Shown: positions 39,755-50,930, numbered from the stretch's first letter. The stretch: DNA of 64,000 nt from an uncultured Propionibacteriaceae bacterium (GCA_945911015.1 CAMDZW010000009.1:40746-104745), one strand, 5' to 3'. Translations and numbers: made by a program. The notes: generated from the letters alone by a model not told the origin.

Positions 39755-40667
39755 TCTTCTCCAGTTCAGCCCATTGATCCCGTACGGCATCAGCTCGTCT
39801 CTGCTGCGTGTGCAGCCCAGCCTCAGCCGTGCTCACCCCAGCCTCGGCCGTGCTCAACTCAGCCTCGGCCCGGTCGAGGGCCTGAGCTGTGGCTGCCACC
39901 TGGTCCTCCGCCTCGGCCAGCCGGGCCCGGGCCGCAGCCAGGGCCTCCTGAGCCGCGGCGGCCGCGGCGCGGGCAGCGTCGGCGTCGGCTCGAGCAGCTT
40001 CGGCCTCGGCACGGGCTTGCCCGACCGTAGCGGCTGCCTCCTCCACGGCCGCAGTGAGGGCGGCCAGTTCTTCCTCCAGCCGCGCCACCTCCTCTGCCCG
40101 GCGTCGGTCCTGGGCTGCCTCACGGCGGGGCGCGAGCTCGACCACCTCGGCGACCGGTCGGGGCAGCGGGACGGCCGAGACCGAGTCGATCTCGGGGATC
40201 CCGAAACCGGACCACTGGACGGCCCGGGTCAAGGTTCCGGCCCGGACCGCGGCAGCCACCTGTGGCTCGGCCAGTGCGGCTGTCAGACTGTCGTTGACCT
40301 CGCGGCGGGTGGCCTCGGTGGCTCGGTGTCCGCGGTCATGGCCGAGCCCGACGGCAGTCTGGGTGAGGGAGGCGACGACGGTGTTGCGTTGCCGGGTGAG
40401 CTCGGCAAGTTCGGGGCCCGATGCGGTGCGCATGCCTTCGGCAAGGAGCTCGGCCAGCTCGAACAGTTCGGCCAGCACCTGGGGTTGATGACGTGACAGC
40501 AGGTTGACCAACCAGGCCGAGCGGGTGGGTCTGGCCATGCCCTGGATCGTGGTGGCGAGCGCACGGTCCCCGGCGGTGCGGACCTGTTTGGCCAGTGCTG
40601 TGCGTCGGGCGACGAACTCCTCGGGCGCCAGCCCGTACAGCTCGGCCGCAGCAGTTTCCAGATCCAC
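39747..40667 (-). CDS. Coiled-coil protein of unknown function
   Basis: About 306 aa from GTG 40667; TACCCT (40680-40675, minus strand) lies 7 nt before it, so it is probably leaderless. The N-terminal 110 residues form a conserved-looking helical domain (LYGLAPEEFVARRTALAKQV, ARPTRSAWLVNLLSRHQPQV). The C-terminal 150 residues are a long Ala/Glu/Arg coiled coil (EEVARLEEELAALTAAVEEA...). I have seen this N-terminus in unnamed actinobacterial proteins. First gene of the unit with the MFS and TPR genes. Confidence 0.7.
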   Translation of the reverse strand: MDLETAAAELYGLAPEEFVARRTALAKQVRTAGDRALATTIQGMARPTRSAWLVNLLSRHQPQVLAELFELAELLAEGMRTASGPELAELTRQRNTVVASLTQTAVGLGHDRGHRATEATRREVNDSLTAALAEPQVAAAVRAGTLTRAVQWSGFGIPEIDSVSAVPLPRPVAEVVELAPRREAAQDRRRAEEVARLEEELAALTAAVEEAAATVGQARAEAEAARADADAARAAAAAAQEALAAARARLAEAEDQVAATAQALDRAEAELSTAEAGVSTAEAGLHTQQRRADAVRDQWAELEKND

Positions 40668-40684
40668 CCGACACAGGGTACGGG

Positions 40685-42304
40685 TCAGTGGCGGAAGCCG
40701 ACCTGCTCCCAGGTGATGCTGCCCGGTCCGGCACCGAGATTGGCCAGTCCGGACCGGATGCCGACCACTTCCGGCACCAGGTAGAGCGGCAGCGAGACGG
40801 CCTCGGCCCACAGCCACCGATCGACCTGGTTGGCCACATCCGGCTCCCAGTGTGGGGCGGCACCGATCTCGCCCAGCCAGGTGTCGAGCTGCGGGTCGAC
40901 GACCCCGCTCAGATTGAGGGCGCTGTCACTGTGGAACCACAGTTCGGGCCGGATCCGGCTGGGCAGGGTGGCCGCCGTCACCTGGAAGTTTCCGGTGCGG
41001 AGACGGTGGCGGTATTCGGCAGCGTCCACCTCGACCAGGGTGAGGTTGATCCCGATCTCGGCCCACTGGGCCTGCAACAGTTCCCCGTCCCGCTGCCCGG
41101 CAGGGTCATCGCTCGACCACAGGAACTCCAGTTCGGGTGCGGCGTAGGCCAGCCGTGTCGAGGCCGCGCCGACATCCCCGAGCCCGCCGAGGGCGTCGGT
41201 GTTGTCGCGGTGGTTGGTCGAGCTCGGTGACAGGAATCGGTTGAGCAGCACAGGGGCCTTGGTCGGGTCAGTGACGTCCTGGTCTCGGATGGCTTCCCGG
41301 TCCACGGCCATGGCCAGGCCTTGCCGCAGCGCCGGATCGGCCAGTGGACCCTGCTGGTGGAACACGATCGTGCGCCGGTCGGTCCCGGCCGCGACCCGGA
41401 TCGCCCCGTCGGTGACGCCGCGGACCCGCTCGGCCGCTTCGGCATCGAGCCGGGCCGAGAAGACATCGATCTCGTTGTTGACGAAGGCCGCGGCCTGCAT
41501 CGGCTCGGCCAGCCACCGGAACCGCAGCCGCTCCAGCAGGGCCGGTGTGCCCCACCACAGCGGATTGCGCTGCTGGGTCAGCACACCGGTCGCGGCATCC
41601 CAGGACTCGACGACAAACGGTCCGGCCTGGGCACGGAGGTCCGGTTCGGTCCAGTCGAAGCCCTCGCTCAGAACCTCTGCTCGTACGGGGGCAACGACCA
41701 CCTCGCGCCACTGCGGGTAGGCACGGTCGAACCGGATCAGCACCTCGTGGTCGTCGGCACCACGACTGATCTCGACGATCCGTTGGGGCCCGATGCTGTC
41801 GGTGCACGGGTTCGCCGGGTCGGCGCAGGCCACCAGAGGAGCCTGCACATCGAGCCAGGTGATCGGGCTGCCGTCGGCCCACACCGCATCCGGGTTGAGC
41901 CGCAGGAGCACCTCGGTCGGGTCGGTGTTGAGTTCCTCGGCGCTGCTGAGGAAACTCGGATCAGGGGCAGTCTGGCCGAGCGCGTCGACCAACCAGAATC
42001 GGGGAGCGACCGGTTCCAGAGCACGCGGCACGTCGGTCAGTGCGGTGTCGCGGTGCAGCGGGTTCCACTCGTGGGTGGCTGCACCGGTCAGCGCGATCCG
42101 CACCTCACCGCCGTCACTGAGCTCGGCGCGGGGGAACGGGTTCACATCGCTCACCGGCAGGTCGACTGCGGTCGCGGCCCGGTCCGAGGGTGAGCTCCGC
42201 GGCATCGCCCAACAGCCCACCAGGACGGCGCAGACCATCGCCGTCACCGCGAACAGGGATGCTCGGGGTGGGCGCAGCCAACGTGGTCGGGGCTTGTCGG
42301 GCAC
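40685..42304 (-). CDS. ABC transporter substrate-binding lipoprotein (family 5)
   Basis: About 539 aa from GTG 42304, chosen because GGAGGA lies 10 nt upstream; the frame is open to 42406. A signal peptide ends with the lipobox VLVGC. The body is an SBP_bac_5 (oligopeptide/dipeptide-type) domain: GGEVRIALTGAATHEWNPLH at the N-terminus, YAAPELEFLWSSDDPAG and LQAQWAEIGINLTLVEVDAA later. No permease or ATPase genes are next to it, so it is an orphan binding protein. It sits beside pmt, as in related actinobacteria. Confidence 0.85.
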   Translation of the reverse strand: MPDKPRPRWLRPPRASLFAVTAMVCAVLVGCWAMPRSSPSDRAATAVDLPVSDVNPFPRAELSDGGEVRIALTGAATHEWNPLHRDTALTDVPRALEPVAPRFWLVDALGQTAPDPSFLSSAEELNTDPTEVLLRLNPDAVWADGSPITWLDVQAPLVACADPANPCTDSIGPQRIVEISRGADDHEVLIRFDRAYPQWREVVVAPVRAEVLSEGFDWTEPDLRAQAGPFVVESWDAATGVLTQQRNPLWWGTPALLERLRFRWLAEPMQAAAFVNNEIDVFSARLDAEAAERVRGVTDGAIRVAAGTDRRTIVFHQQGPLADPALRQGLAMAVDREAIRDQDVTDPTKAPVLLNRFLSPSSTNHRDNTDALGGLGDVGAASTRLAYAAPELEFLWSSDDPAGQRDGELLQAQWAEIGINLTLVEVDAAEYRHRLRTGNFQVTAATLPSRIRPELWFHSDSALNLSGVVDPQLDTWLGEIGAAPHWEPDVANQVDRWLWAEAVSLPLYLVPEVVGIRSGLANLGAGPGSITWEQVGFRH

Positions 42305-42439
42305 AGCTGAGGTGTCCTCCGGGTCAGTGATCTCGACCCTTGACCCTAGACGTCGAAACAGTGCCCAGAGCCGGTCGTGTCCGAACCGCAATCTGCCTGC
42401 AACCAAGCTGTTGTCAACGATGCGACGACGACGACCTGA

Positions 42440-44053
42440 TCAGATCCAGGAGGCGAACCACATCCGCAGCACCCACTCGTAGTACGTGAGGGTCTGGTCG
42501 GTGAGGATCGGATACAGGAAGACGAAGTTCGCCCCGACCAGGGACACCACGGCGCCGACGGCGAAGGCACCGACCTTGCGTCTCTCCCCGGCATCGGCGT
42601 CGCCGAGGACCTTGCCCAGACACAGGGCCAGCGCTGTCACCGAGAACGGGATGATCGTGATCGCATAGAAGAAGAACTGGGGCCGGTCCGCGACGAAGAA
42701 CCACGGGATCCAGTTGGCCAGCACCCCCACGACCGGCACCCCGAACCGCCAGTCGCGGGTCCCGAGCCAGAAGAATGCTGCTCCGACCAGGGCGACCAGG
42801 GCCAGCCACCACAGCACGGGGGTGCCGGCTCCGCTGATCACCTGCAGGCATTTGTCGGCGGTGGTCGGACACCCGTCGACCCCGGGTGGGATGTCATTGA
42901 CCGCGTCGATGCCGATCGGACGGGCCATCACCAACCAACCGATCGGATGGGCGTCATAGGGATGCTCGGCATTCCTGATGTACTCACCGGAGTGGAAGGC
43001 GAAGATTTCCTTGTGGTACTGCCACAGTGAGGCCAGTGGTGCACCGAAGACCTTCACGCTGAGGGCATCGGGATTGTTCGCACCCCAGTCCCGCAGGTGA
43101 CCCCCTGAGGTGGCCAGCCAGCCCGTCCAGGTGGCGATGTAGCAGCCGATCCCGACGATGACGGTCGAGACGAAAGCCGGCACCCCGTCGAGGATCAGGC
43201 CGCGCCAGGCCATGCGGCCCGCACCGGCCAGCTTGCGGGCCCCGATGTCCCAGGCCAGGCTCAGCACGGCGAAGGCGGCCAGCACGTAGAGACCGTTCCA
43301 CTTGGTGCCGCAGGCCAGACCGAAACACACCCCGGCGGCGATCCGCCATGGTCGGAACCATTGGACAGGGCCGAAATGTCCCCCCAGGTCCGTCAGCTTG
43401 TTGGCCATCAGGTGACGGGCCAACCGGGTCCGGGACCAGTCCCGGTCGGCGAGCAGGCAGGCGACCGCGGCCACCAGGAAGAAACCGAGAAAGATGTCGA
43501 GCAAGCCGATCCGTGACATCACGAAACTGAGCCCGTCGAACATCAGCAACACCCCGGCCAGCGCTCCGATCATGGTGCTGCGTGAGAGCCGTCGCACGAG
43601 CCGGATCACGATCATCAGCGTGAGGCAGCCGAAGACCAGGGACGGGAACCGCCAACCGAAGGAGTCCATCCCGAACAGGTGCTCACCGGCCGCAATCAGC
43701 CACTTGCCCAACGGTGGATGGACCACGAAGGATGCCTGGTCGGTGAAACCGTCAGCCACGCCCTCGGCGATTTGCGGATTGACGACCTTGCCGTCGGGCC
43801 ATTGCGTCTCGTAGCCGAACTTGCTCAGCGTCCAGGCGTCCTTGGGGTAGTAGGTCTCGTCGAAGACGAGTTTGCCCGGGGTGGCGATCCCGACCAGCCG
43901 CATTCCGAAGGCGACCACGGTGATGGCGAGGGTGACGATCCAGCCCCACAGTCGATCGGTCGGCATCGGGTCCGACAACTTCTCAACCGTCGACAATTCC
44001 TTCAGCCTGCTGGGAGCAGTCTGTGATGGGGCGGTCGCAGTCACGCGGGCCAT
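42440..44053 (-). CDS. pmt: Protein O-mannosyltransferase (PMT, GT39)
   Basis: About 537 aa from ATG 44053 (frame open to 44332). About eleven membrane helices. The conserved first loop has LVFDETYYPKDAWTL with the DE pair that acts in catalysis, and VVHPPLGKWLIAAGEHLFG. The rest follows the actinobacterial PMT pattern (SRIGLLDIFLGFFLVAAVAC, GLACGTKWNGLYVL). It transfers mannose from polyprenyl-phosphomannose to Ser/Thr of exported proteins. It is divergent from rsmI with only 19 bp between the starts, an arrangement I recall for Rv1002c/Rv1003. Confidence 0.93.
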   Translation of the reverse strand: MARVTATAPSQTAPSRLKELSTVEKLSDPMPTDRLWGWIVTLAITVVAFGMRLVGIATPGKLVFDETYYPKDAWTLSKFGYETQWPDGKVVNPQIAEGVADGFTDQASFVVHPPLGKWLIAAGEHLFGMDSFGWRFPSLVFGCLTLMIVIRLVRRLSRSTMIGALAGVLLMFDGLSFVMSRIGLLDIFLGFFLVAAVACLLADRDWSRTRLARHLMANKLTDLGGHFGPVQWFRPWRIAAGVCFGLACGTKWNGLYVLAAFAVLSLAWDIGARKLAGAGRMAWRGLILDGVPAFVSTVIVGIGCYIATWTGWLATSGGHLRDWGANNPDALSVKVFGAPLASLWQYHKEIFAFHSGEYIRNAEHPYDAHPIGWLVMARPIGIDAVNDIPPGVDGCPTTADKCLQVISGAGTPVLWWLALVALVGAAFFWLGTRDWRFGVPVVGVLANWIPWFFVADRPQFFFYAITIIPFSVTALALCLGKVLGDADAGERRKVGAFAVGAVVSLVGANFVFLYPILTDQTLTYYEWVLRMWFASWI

Positions 44054-44072
44054 CCTATGTTCAACTGGACCC

Positions 44073-44927
44073 ATGCCTGACTCATCTGGCCTCCTCGTCC
44101 TGGCCGGCACCCCGATCGGCGATGTGGCCGACGCCTCACCCCGGCTTCGGACCGAACTGGCTACCGCTGACGTGATTGCCGCTGAGGACACTCGCCGTCT
44201 CCACGGCCTGCTGCAACGGCTCGGAATGCGGGTCGATGCCCCGGTGGTGTCGTACTTCGAAGGCAACGAATCGGCCCGTACGCCCGGGCTGGTGGCTGAC
44301 CTGCAGGCGGGCAAGCGGGTTGTGCTGGTCACTGACGCCGGGATGCCGTCGGTCTCGGACCCCGGCTACCGCCTGGTCACCGCCGCCGTTGAGGCAGACA
44401 TCCGGGTCACGGCGGTGCCGGGACCGTCGGCGGTGCTCACCGCGCTTGCGGTGTCGGGCTTGCCGGTCGACCGGTTCTGCTTCGAAGGTTTTGCCCCACG
44501 CAAACGGGGTGAACGCCGCCGCCGATTGGCAGCGGTCGTCAGCGATCCCCGTACCAGCGTCTGGTTCGAGGCACCCCACCGCCTTGCCGACTTCCTCACC
44601 GATGCGGTCACCGAGCTGGGACCCGACCGGCCAGCCGCCGTCTGCCGGGAACTGACCAAGACCTATGAAGAGGTACGGCGAGGGCCCCTGTCCCAGCTCG
44701 CCACCTGGGCCGAGGAGGGGGTACGCGGCGAGATCACCGTCGTGATCGCCGGTGCCGACCCGTCGGTCGGGGCCTGGTCACTGCCCGAAGCGGTCACCGC
44801 GGTCGAGGCACGACTCGAGGCCGGGGAGCGCACCAAGCCAGCCGTCGCCGCGGTCGCCGCGGAAACCGGGCTGTCCAAGAATGACCTCTACAACGCGGTC
44901 CTCGCCGCGCGCAACGAAGGAGACTGA
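44073..44927 (+). CDS. rsmI: 16S rRNA 2'-O-methyltransferase (C1402)
   Basis: 284 aa from ATG 44073. It has the tetrapyrrole-methylase fold of RsmI: LVLAGTPIGDVADASPR, AEDTRRLHGLLQRLG, YFEGNESARTPGLVADL, VLVTDAGMPSVSDPGYRLV and VPGPSAVLTALAVSGLP. It modifies the ribosomal decoding centre. The frame is open far upstream, but the PDSSGLLVLAGTP start is right for the family and fits TATGTT at 44056-44061. First gene of a rsmI-tatD-nitroreductase series. Confidence 0.95.
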   Translation: MPDSSGLLVLAGTPIGDVADASPRLRTELATADVIAAEDTRRLHGLLQRLGMRVDAPVVSYFEGNESARTPGLVADLQAGKRVVLVTDAGMPSVSDPGYRLVTAAVEADIRVTAVPGPSAVLTALAVSGLPVDRFCFEGFAPRKRGERRRRLAAVVSDPRTSVWFEAPHRLADFLTDAVTELGPDRPAAVCRELTKTYEEVRRGPLSQLATWAEEGVRGEITVVIAGADPSVGAWSLPEAVTAVEARLEAGERTKPAVAAVAAETGLSKNDLYNAVLAARNEGD

Positions 44928-44929
44928 CC

Positions 44930-45784
44930 GTGGCTTCCCACACCGGTGCAGGTCGTCGTGAGCTCCCCGGCCCGGCCGAACCGCTGCCGGTCCCGGTGAC
45001 CGACTCCCACACCCATCTCGACGCGACCTTCGCCATGACCGGGCTCACCGTGGCCGAGGCGATCGAGCAGGCCAACGCGGTGAACGTGACCCGGCTGGTG
45101 CAGGTCGGCTGCGATGTGGCGTCATCACAGTGGGCGGTCGACATCGCCGAGTCCCATCGGCAGGTCATTGCCGCAGTCGCTCTGCATCCCAATGACGCTG
45201 CCCGCCTCGGACCGGAGCTGCCGTCCGCGATCGAGGCGATCGAGGCGCTGCTGGTCGACGCCCACGATCGGGTCCGCGCTGTGGGGGAGACCGGCATCGA
45301 CCACTACCGCACCACTGAACCCGACGCACAACGTGTGCAGGCCGAAGCCTTCGCCGCTCACATCGCGTTGGCCAAGAAGTACGACAAGACTTTGGTCATC
45401 CACGACCGCGACGCCCACGCCGAGGTGCTCGACGTGTTGGCCGCCGAGGGCTGGCCTGATCGGGTCGTCATGCACTGTTTCTCCGGCGACCTCGCCCATG
45501 CCAGGGCCTGCCTGGAGCGGGGAGCCTTCCTGTCCTTCCCCGGTGTGACCACCTACAAGGCGAACCGGGACCTGCAGGAGGCTGCTCGACACACCCCGGC
45601 CGACAAGATCCTGGTCGAGACCGACGCGCCCTATCTCACACCGGTCCCGGAACGGGGCCGGCCGAATGCCTCCTTCCTCATCCCACACACCGTCCGCTTC
45701 CTCGCCGCTCTGCGCGAGGACGACCTCACCACGCTGTGCGGGCATCTCCACGCCAACGGCGATTCGGCCTTCGGTCACTGGTGA
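44930..45784 (+). CDS. tatD: TatD-family metal-dependent hydrolase
   Basis: 284 aa, GTG start 2 bp after rsmI. Metal ligands are visible: TDSHTHLDA (His pair), GETGIDHYR (Glu), VIHDRDAHAE (His) and HCFSGDLAHA (His), with ILVETDAPYLTP (Asp). TatD proteins are 3'-5' DNA exonucleases and D-aminoacyl-tRNA deacylase-like. The N-terminal 20 residues are an extension. The stop overlaps the nitroreductase ATG by one base (TGATG), so translation is coupled. Confidence 0.93.
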   Translation: MASHTGAGRRELPGPAEPLPVPVTDSHTHLDATFAMTGLTVAEAIEQANAVNVTRLVQVGCDVASSQWAVDIAESHRQVIAAVALHPNDAARLGPELPSAIEAIEALLVDAHDRVRAVGETGIDHYRTTEPDAQRVQAEAFAAHIALAKKYDKTLVIHDRDAHAEVLDVLAAEGWPDRVVMHCFSGDLAHARACLERGAFLSFPGVTTYKANRDLQEAARHTPADKILVETDAPYLTPVPERGRPNASFLIPHTVRFLAALREDDLTTLCGHLHANGDSAFGHW

Positions 45785-46335
45785 TGACCTTCGACGAAAC
45801 CGTACGACGACGCCGCACCATCCGTGCCTACGATCCGGCCCGGACCATCGACCCGGCCGTGGTGGAGCAGATCGTGCGGACCGGTCTGCGCACCCCGTCG
45901 GCCGGGAACACCTGTGCGGTCACCCTGTCGGTGCTGACCGGCCACGCGGTCGACCGGTTCTGGCAGTTGACCGCCGCCGACACCGACAATGCCTGGCTGC
46001 GAGGGATGCGCGGTGCCCCGGTCCTGGTGTTGGTGTGGACCAGCCGGGAGGCCTATCTGCCCCGTTACAGCGAACCGTCGGCCCCGTGGTGGTGGGTCGA
46101 TGCCGGGATGGTGGTGCAGAACCTGTTGTTGGCCGCCACCGATGCTGGTCTGGACTCCGCATTCGTCGGTGTCCCGCCGCAGGCTCAGGCAGCCGTGGCC
46201 TCGTCGTACGGGGACGCCGACTCCCAGTCCGTGGGGATGGTGGCCCTGGGGCATCGCCTGGCCGATCACCGGCCTCGTCCTCCTCGCAGGGCGAGCCGAC
46301 CAGCCCTCGAGCGGATTCGCCGCTACGATTCCTGA
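45784..46335 (+). CDS. Nitroreductase family protein
   Basis: 183 aa from ATG 45784. Nitroreductase fold: FDETVRRRRTIRAYDPARTI with the FMN-binding RRR/RRTxR start, RTGLRTPSAGNTCAVTLSVL and WWWVDAGMVVQNLLLAATDA, then GLDSAFVGVPP and a C-terminal GHRLADHRPRPPRR. Uses FMN and NAD(P)H; substrate unknown. It overlaps tatD by one base. Its last codons hold the TACGAT box of the mannosyltransferase that follows. Confidence 0.88.
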   Translation: MTFDETVRRRRTIRAYDPARTIDPAVVEQIVRTGLRTPSAGNTCAVTLSVLTGHAVDRFWQLTAADTDNAWLRGMRGAPVLVLVWTSREAYLPRYSEPSAPWWWVDAGMVVQNLLLAATDAGLDSAFVGVPPQAQAAVASSYGDADSQSVGMVALGHRLADHRPRPPRRASRPALERIRRYDS

Positions 46336-46336
46336 A

Positions 46337-47854
46337 ATGCCGACCGCTCCAGCCCTGCGTACCGTCGTGCGGTGGTTGTGGCGACGAGCGGACGACACCC
46401 TCGACGCACTGACCTGTGGGCCGGTGATGACCGGTGTCGTCGGTTCGTTGTTGATGGTGTTGGGCTCGTTGACCCCGGCCTTCCTGCCGCGGGCCGCCCA
46501 AGGCGGTGACCTGATCCGGTGGCCCTGGGCCGGCACGCTGGTGCTGCTCCTGGGGGCGGTGTTGATGCTCGGTTCCTGGTTGGCCCTGCGTCCTGGCGTC
46601 ACGGCTGAGGCGGTGGGTCGCAAGGGGCGCCGACCCCGCCATGCTGCGGTGCTGATCCTGTGGGCGGCTCCACTGGTGTGCGGCCCGCCGATCCTGTCCG
46701 GTGATGCCTATGCCTATGCCGCGCAGGGCTGGATGGTGGCCCACGGCCTGGACCCGTACCAGATGGGGCCCGGCTCGTTGCCGAGCTCCTGGGCGGACCA
46801 GGTCGATCCGATCTGGTTGGAGACCCCGACCCCGTACGGACCGCTCAGCCTCACCCTGCAATATGTGATGGTCGCCGTGGTCGGCGACAACTCGCCCTAC
46901 CTGGCGGCGTGGGGGATGCGGCTGTGGGCCCTGATCGGGGTCGCGCTGTTGGCCTGGGCCGTCCCGCGGGTGGCCCAGCATCTCGGGCGCGACGCCAAGG
47001 TCGCCACCTGGCTCGGCGTGCTCAACCCAATTGTGTTGTTCCACTTCGTCGGCGGCTCCCACAATGACTCGCTGATGATGGGGTTCCTCGCTGTTGCCCT
47101 GTGGCTCGCCTGCCGCCGACACCTCTTCGTGGCCGCAGTTTTCGTCGGCCTGGCGGCAGGGATGAAACAACCGGCGGCGATGGCGGTGGTGGCCATCACG
47201 GTGCTGGCGATGAACCCGGTGGCCGAGCCGGCCGAGAAGGTCCGCGCCTGGCCGAGGTGGCCGCAGTTGTGGCGGTGTGTGGTGGCGCTCGTCGTGGTCG
47301 TGGCGACCTTCGTGGCGTGTTCGGTGTTCACCGGGGTCGGCTTTGGTTGGGTGGCGGCCGCCGGCGTGCCGGGGGCAGCGATCACGGCGTCCCCGTCGAC
47401 CCAGATCGGCTCGCTGCTGTCGGCGCTGTTGTTCAACCTGGGTTGGAATGCCGCGTCTGCGGCGGTGCTGGAGATTGTCCGTACGGTCTGTCTGGTCGGT
47501 GCCGCATTGATCCTGGCCTGGCTGTGTCTGCGGGTGGCCGCGGTGAAGCCGATGACCTTCCTGGTGGGTGGGCTGTTCGCCTTGGTGATCCTGGGCCCGG
47601 CCCTGCATGCCTGGTACCTGCTCTGGCCCGGAGTGTTCGTTGGCCTGCTGCCCCGCAGCAGACCGATCTGGTGGCTCGCCGTCTTCGGGACCGTGTTCTG
47701 GACGATCTTCGCCGTCGGGGACGTCGCGATCCGTGATCACGTGGGGTGGTTGGCCGTGTTCTGCGCGGTCGTGATCGCGGCGGTGGCGGTGTGGTCCCTG
47801 CGGATCGAAATGCGCGAACTTCTCGCCGAGCGCCGTGTCGCTGTGAAACGTTGA
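46337..47854 (+). CDS. Polyprenol-phosphate-mannose-dependent alpha-(1,6)-mannosyltransferase-like (MptB type)
   Basis: 505 aa with about 12-13 membrane helices. Motifs fit the GT-C/GT87 MptA/MptB group: SGDAYAYAAQGWMVAHGLDPY with the acidic residue in the first extracellular loop, PTPYGPLSLTLQYVMVA, and NPIVLFHFVGGSHNDSLMMG. These enzymes extend the mannan of lipoglycans. TACGAT at 46324-46329, inside the nitroreductase gene, lies 7 nt before the ATG, so this gene may have its own leaderless transcript. It is followed by rpfB. Confidence 0.78.
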   Translation: MPTAPALRTVVRWLWRRADDTLDALTCGPVMTGVVGSLLMVLGSLTPAFLPRAAQGGDLIRWPWAGTLVLLLGAVLMLGSWLALRPGVTAEAVGRKGRRPRHAAVLILWAAPLVCGPPILSGDAYAYAAQGWMVAHGLDPYQMGPGSLPSSWADQVDPIWLETPTPYGPLSLTLQYVMVAVVGDNSPYLAAWGMRLWALIGVALLAWAVPRVAQHLGRDAKVATWLGVLNPIVLFHFVGGSHNDSLMMGFLAVALWLACRRHLFVAAVFVGLAAGMKQPAAMAVVAITVLAMNPVAEPAEKVRAWPRWPQLWRCVVALVVVVATFVACSVFTGVGFGWVAAAGVPGAAITASPSTQIGSLLSALLFNLGWNAASAAVLEIVRTVCLVGAALILAWLCLRVAAVKPMTFLVGGLFALVILGPALHAWYLLWPGVFVGLLPRSRPIWWLAVFGTVFWTIFAVGDVAIRDHVGWLAVFCAVVIAAVAVWSLRIEMRELLAERRVAVKR

Positions 47855-47898
47855 TTTGGCATACCGCCCCACGGGTTGTTACCGTTCCGTGACTATGG

Positions 47899-49068
<1,170 letters not shown>

Positions 49069-49114
49069 GTCGGGCGCAGATCGGTGATCGTACGAACTCT
49101 GCGATGATCTGAGG

Positions 49115-49978
49115 GTGACCCAGACCAACGCGACCGGCGGCCTGCTGGATCCCTCCACCGTGAGGGAGCTGGCAGGCCGTCTCGGTCTCCGCCCGACCAA
49201 ACAGCGCGGCCAGAACTTCGTCATCGACGCCAACACGGTCCGGCGGATCGTCCGGGCGGCCGGTGTCGGTGCCGACGATGTCGTGCTCGAGATCGGACCC
49301 GGGCTGGGATCTCTCACCCTGGGGCTGCTCGAGGTGGCGCGCCACGTCACAGCGATCGAGATCGACTCCCTGCTTGCCCAGGCCCTGCCCCAGACCGTAC
49401 GAGACCGGGCCGGAGCCGCGGCCGATCGGCTCCAGGTGATCGAGGCCGATGCGCTCCAGATCAACGAACTCGGCTCGCCCGAGCCGACCGCGCTGGTGGC
49501 CAACCTGCCGTACAACGTGGCCGTCCCGGTGCTGATCCACCTGCTTGAGCTGTCCGAGCACTGGCGCCGCGGGCTGGTGATGGTCCAGTTGGAGGTGGCC
49601 GAACGGCTGTGTGCCGGCCCCGGATCCAAGGTGTACGGGGTGCCCTCGGCCAAGGTTGCCTGGTTCGCCCACGCAACCAAGGTCGGTGTGGTCGGGCCCC
49701 GCGTGTTCTGGCCGGTGCCCAATGTCGACTCCGGCCTGGTCGCGCTCGAACGTCGCGAACCGCCCGAGACGACGGCCACCAGGGCCCAGGTCTTTGCGGT
49801 GATCGATGCCGCCTTCAACCAGCGCCGCAAGATGATGCGGGCGGCTCTGGGCGGGCTGTTCGGCTCCTCGGCCGCAGCCTCGGAAGCACTCGAGGCTGCT
49901 GGGGTTGACCCGACGGCCCGTGGCGAGACCCTGGAGATCACCCAGTTCGCTCGGATTGCCGAACAGCTGCCGAGCTGA
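49115..49978 (+). CDS. rsmA: 16S rRNA dimethyladenosine transferase (KsgA)
   Basis: 287 aa, GTG start. SAM-binding motif [30 protein letters not shown] at the N-terminus, [12 protein letters not shown] for the acidic residue, and the catalytic [11 protein letters not shown]. It dimethylates A1518/A1519 of 16S rRNA. It follows rpfB as in most actinobacteria, but ispE, which normally continues in the same direction, here faces it on the other strand with a 10-bp gap. Confidence 0.95.
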   Translation: MTQTNATGGLLDPSTVRELAGRLGLRPTKQRGQNFVIDANTVRRIVRAAGVGADDVVLEIGPGLGSLTLGLLEVARHVTAIEIDSLLAQALPQTVRDRAGAAADRLQVIEADALQINELGSPEPTALVANLPYNVAVPVLIHLLELSEHWRRGLVMVQLEVAERLCAGPGSKVYGVPSAKVAWFAHATKVGVVGPRVFWPVPNVDSGLVALERREPPETTATRAQVFAVIDAAFNQRRKMMRAALGGLFGSSAAASEALEAAGVDPTARGETLEITQFARIAEQLPS

Positions 49979-49988
49979 CGTCAGCCGG

Positions 49989-50915
49989 TCAACTGCTCAC
50001 CAGCCGGGCGCCCGGGACCGGCCCGTGGACCCGGCGCATGTCGACCTCGGGCCCCAGCTCGGCCCGCAGCCGCAGATGGGCGTCGACCGCAGCGTTCTCA
50101 TCGGCGACCAGGAAGGCCACCGTCGGTCCGGAACCGCACAGGATGGCGGTCAGGGCACCGACCTGGTCGGCGAGGCCGATGGTCTCGGCCACGTCGGGCC
50201 GCATCGAGCAGGTCGCCTCGGAGAGGTCGTTGAACAGCAACGGGGCCAGTTCACAGGCCTTACCCGTCCCCAGGGCCGACATCAGCTCCGGTGACAGTTC
50301 GGGATCGGGAGGGCTGGGTCGCATCTGGTCATGCCGAGCGAAGGCCGCCGGCGTGGAGACGCCCTGGTCGGAGAAGACCAGCACCCAGTGGTAGGTGCCG
50401 CGGGTCAACGCCGGCACCACCCGGTCACCGCGGCCGGTGCCGACAGCGGTGCCACCGGTCAGGGCAAAGGGCACGTCCGCGCCGAGTGCCGCGCCCAGGT
50501 CCCGCAACTCGGTCGGGTCGAGGTCGAGGTCCCACAGCACCGCACAGGCGAGAAGAGCAGCAGCTCCGTCGGCCGATCCTCCGGCCATGCCGCCGGCGAC
50601 CGGGATCGACTTGGCGATCTCGATCCGTACGCCGAGGTCCTGTCGGCTGGCCGGCAGCACTTCGCTGCGCAGCAGGTCGACTGCCCGCCACACCAGGTTG
50701 TCGGGTCCGTCGGGGACCAGATCGGCCTCACGTCCGGTGGTGACGATCTCGGTGGTGCCCGCGGGGGCGGCGGTCGCGGTCACGTCGTCGTGGAGCGAGA
50801 TCGCCTGGAAGACCGTGACCAGCGGGTGATAGCCGTCGTCGGCGCGTGGTCCGACGCCGAGGGTCAGGTTGATCTTGGCGGGGACCCTGACCCGGATCGC
50901 CTCAGCTGTGTGCAC
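49989..50915 (-). CDS. ispE: 4-diphosphocytidyl-2-C-methyl-D-erythritol kinase
   Basis: 308 aa from GTG 50915. GHMP kinase: VRVPAKINLTLGVGPRADDGYH at the N-terminus (Lys and Asn in AKINL), ATP loop PVAGGMAGGSADGAAAL (about residue 105-121) and CGSGPTVAFLV near the C-terminus. It phosphorylates CDP-ME in the MEP isoprenoid pathway. It is inverted compared with rsmA and lies behind a MarR gene (15-bp gap). TACGCT at 50928-50923 is 7 nt before the GTG, so ispE may have its own leaderless promoter in addition to reading from the MarR gene. Confidence 0.95.
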   Translation of the reverse strand: MHTAEAIRVRVPAKINLTLGVGPRADDGYHPLVTVFQAISLHDDVTATAAPAGTTEIVTTGREADLVPDGPDNLVWRAVDLLRSEVLPASRQDLGVRIEIAKSIPVAGGMAGGSADGAAALLACAVLWDLDLDPTELRDLGAALGADVPFALTGGTAVGTGRGDRVVPALTRGTYHWVLVFSDQGVSTPAAFARHDQMRPSPPDPELSPELMSALGTGKACELAPLLFNDLSEATCSMRPDVAETIGLADQVGALTAILCGSGPTVAFLVADENAAVDAHLRLRAELGPEVDMRRVHGPVPGARLVSS

Positions 50916-50930
50916 ACCGGTGAGCGTAGG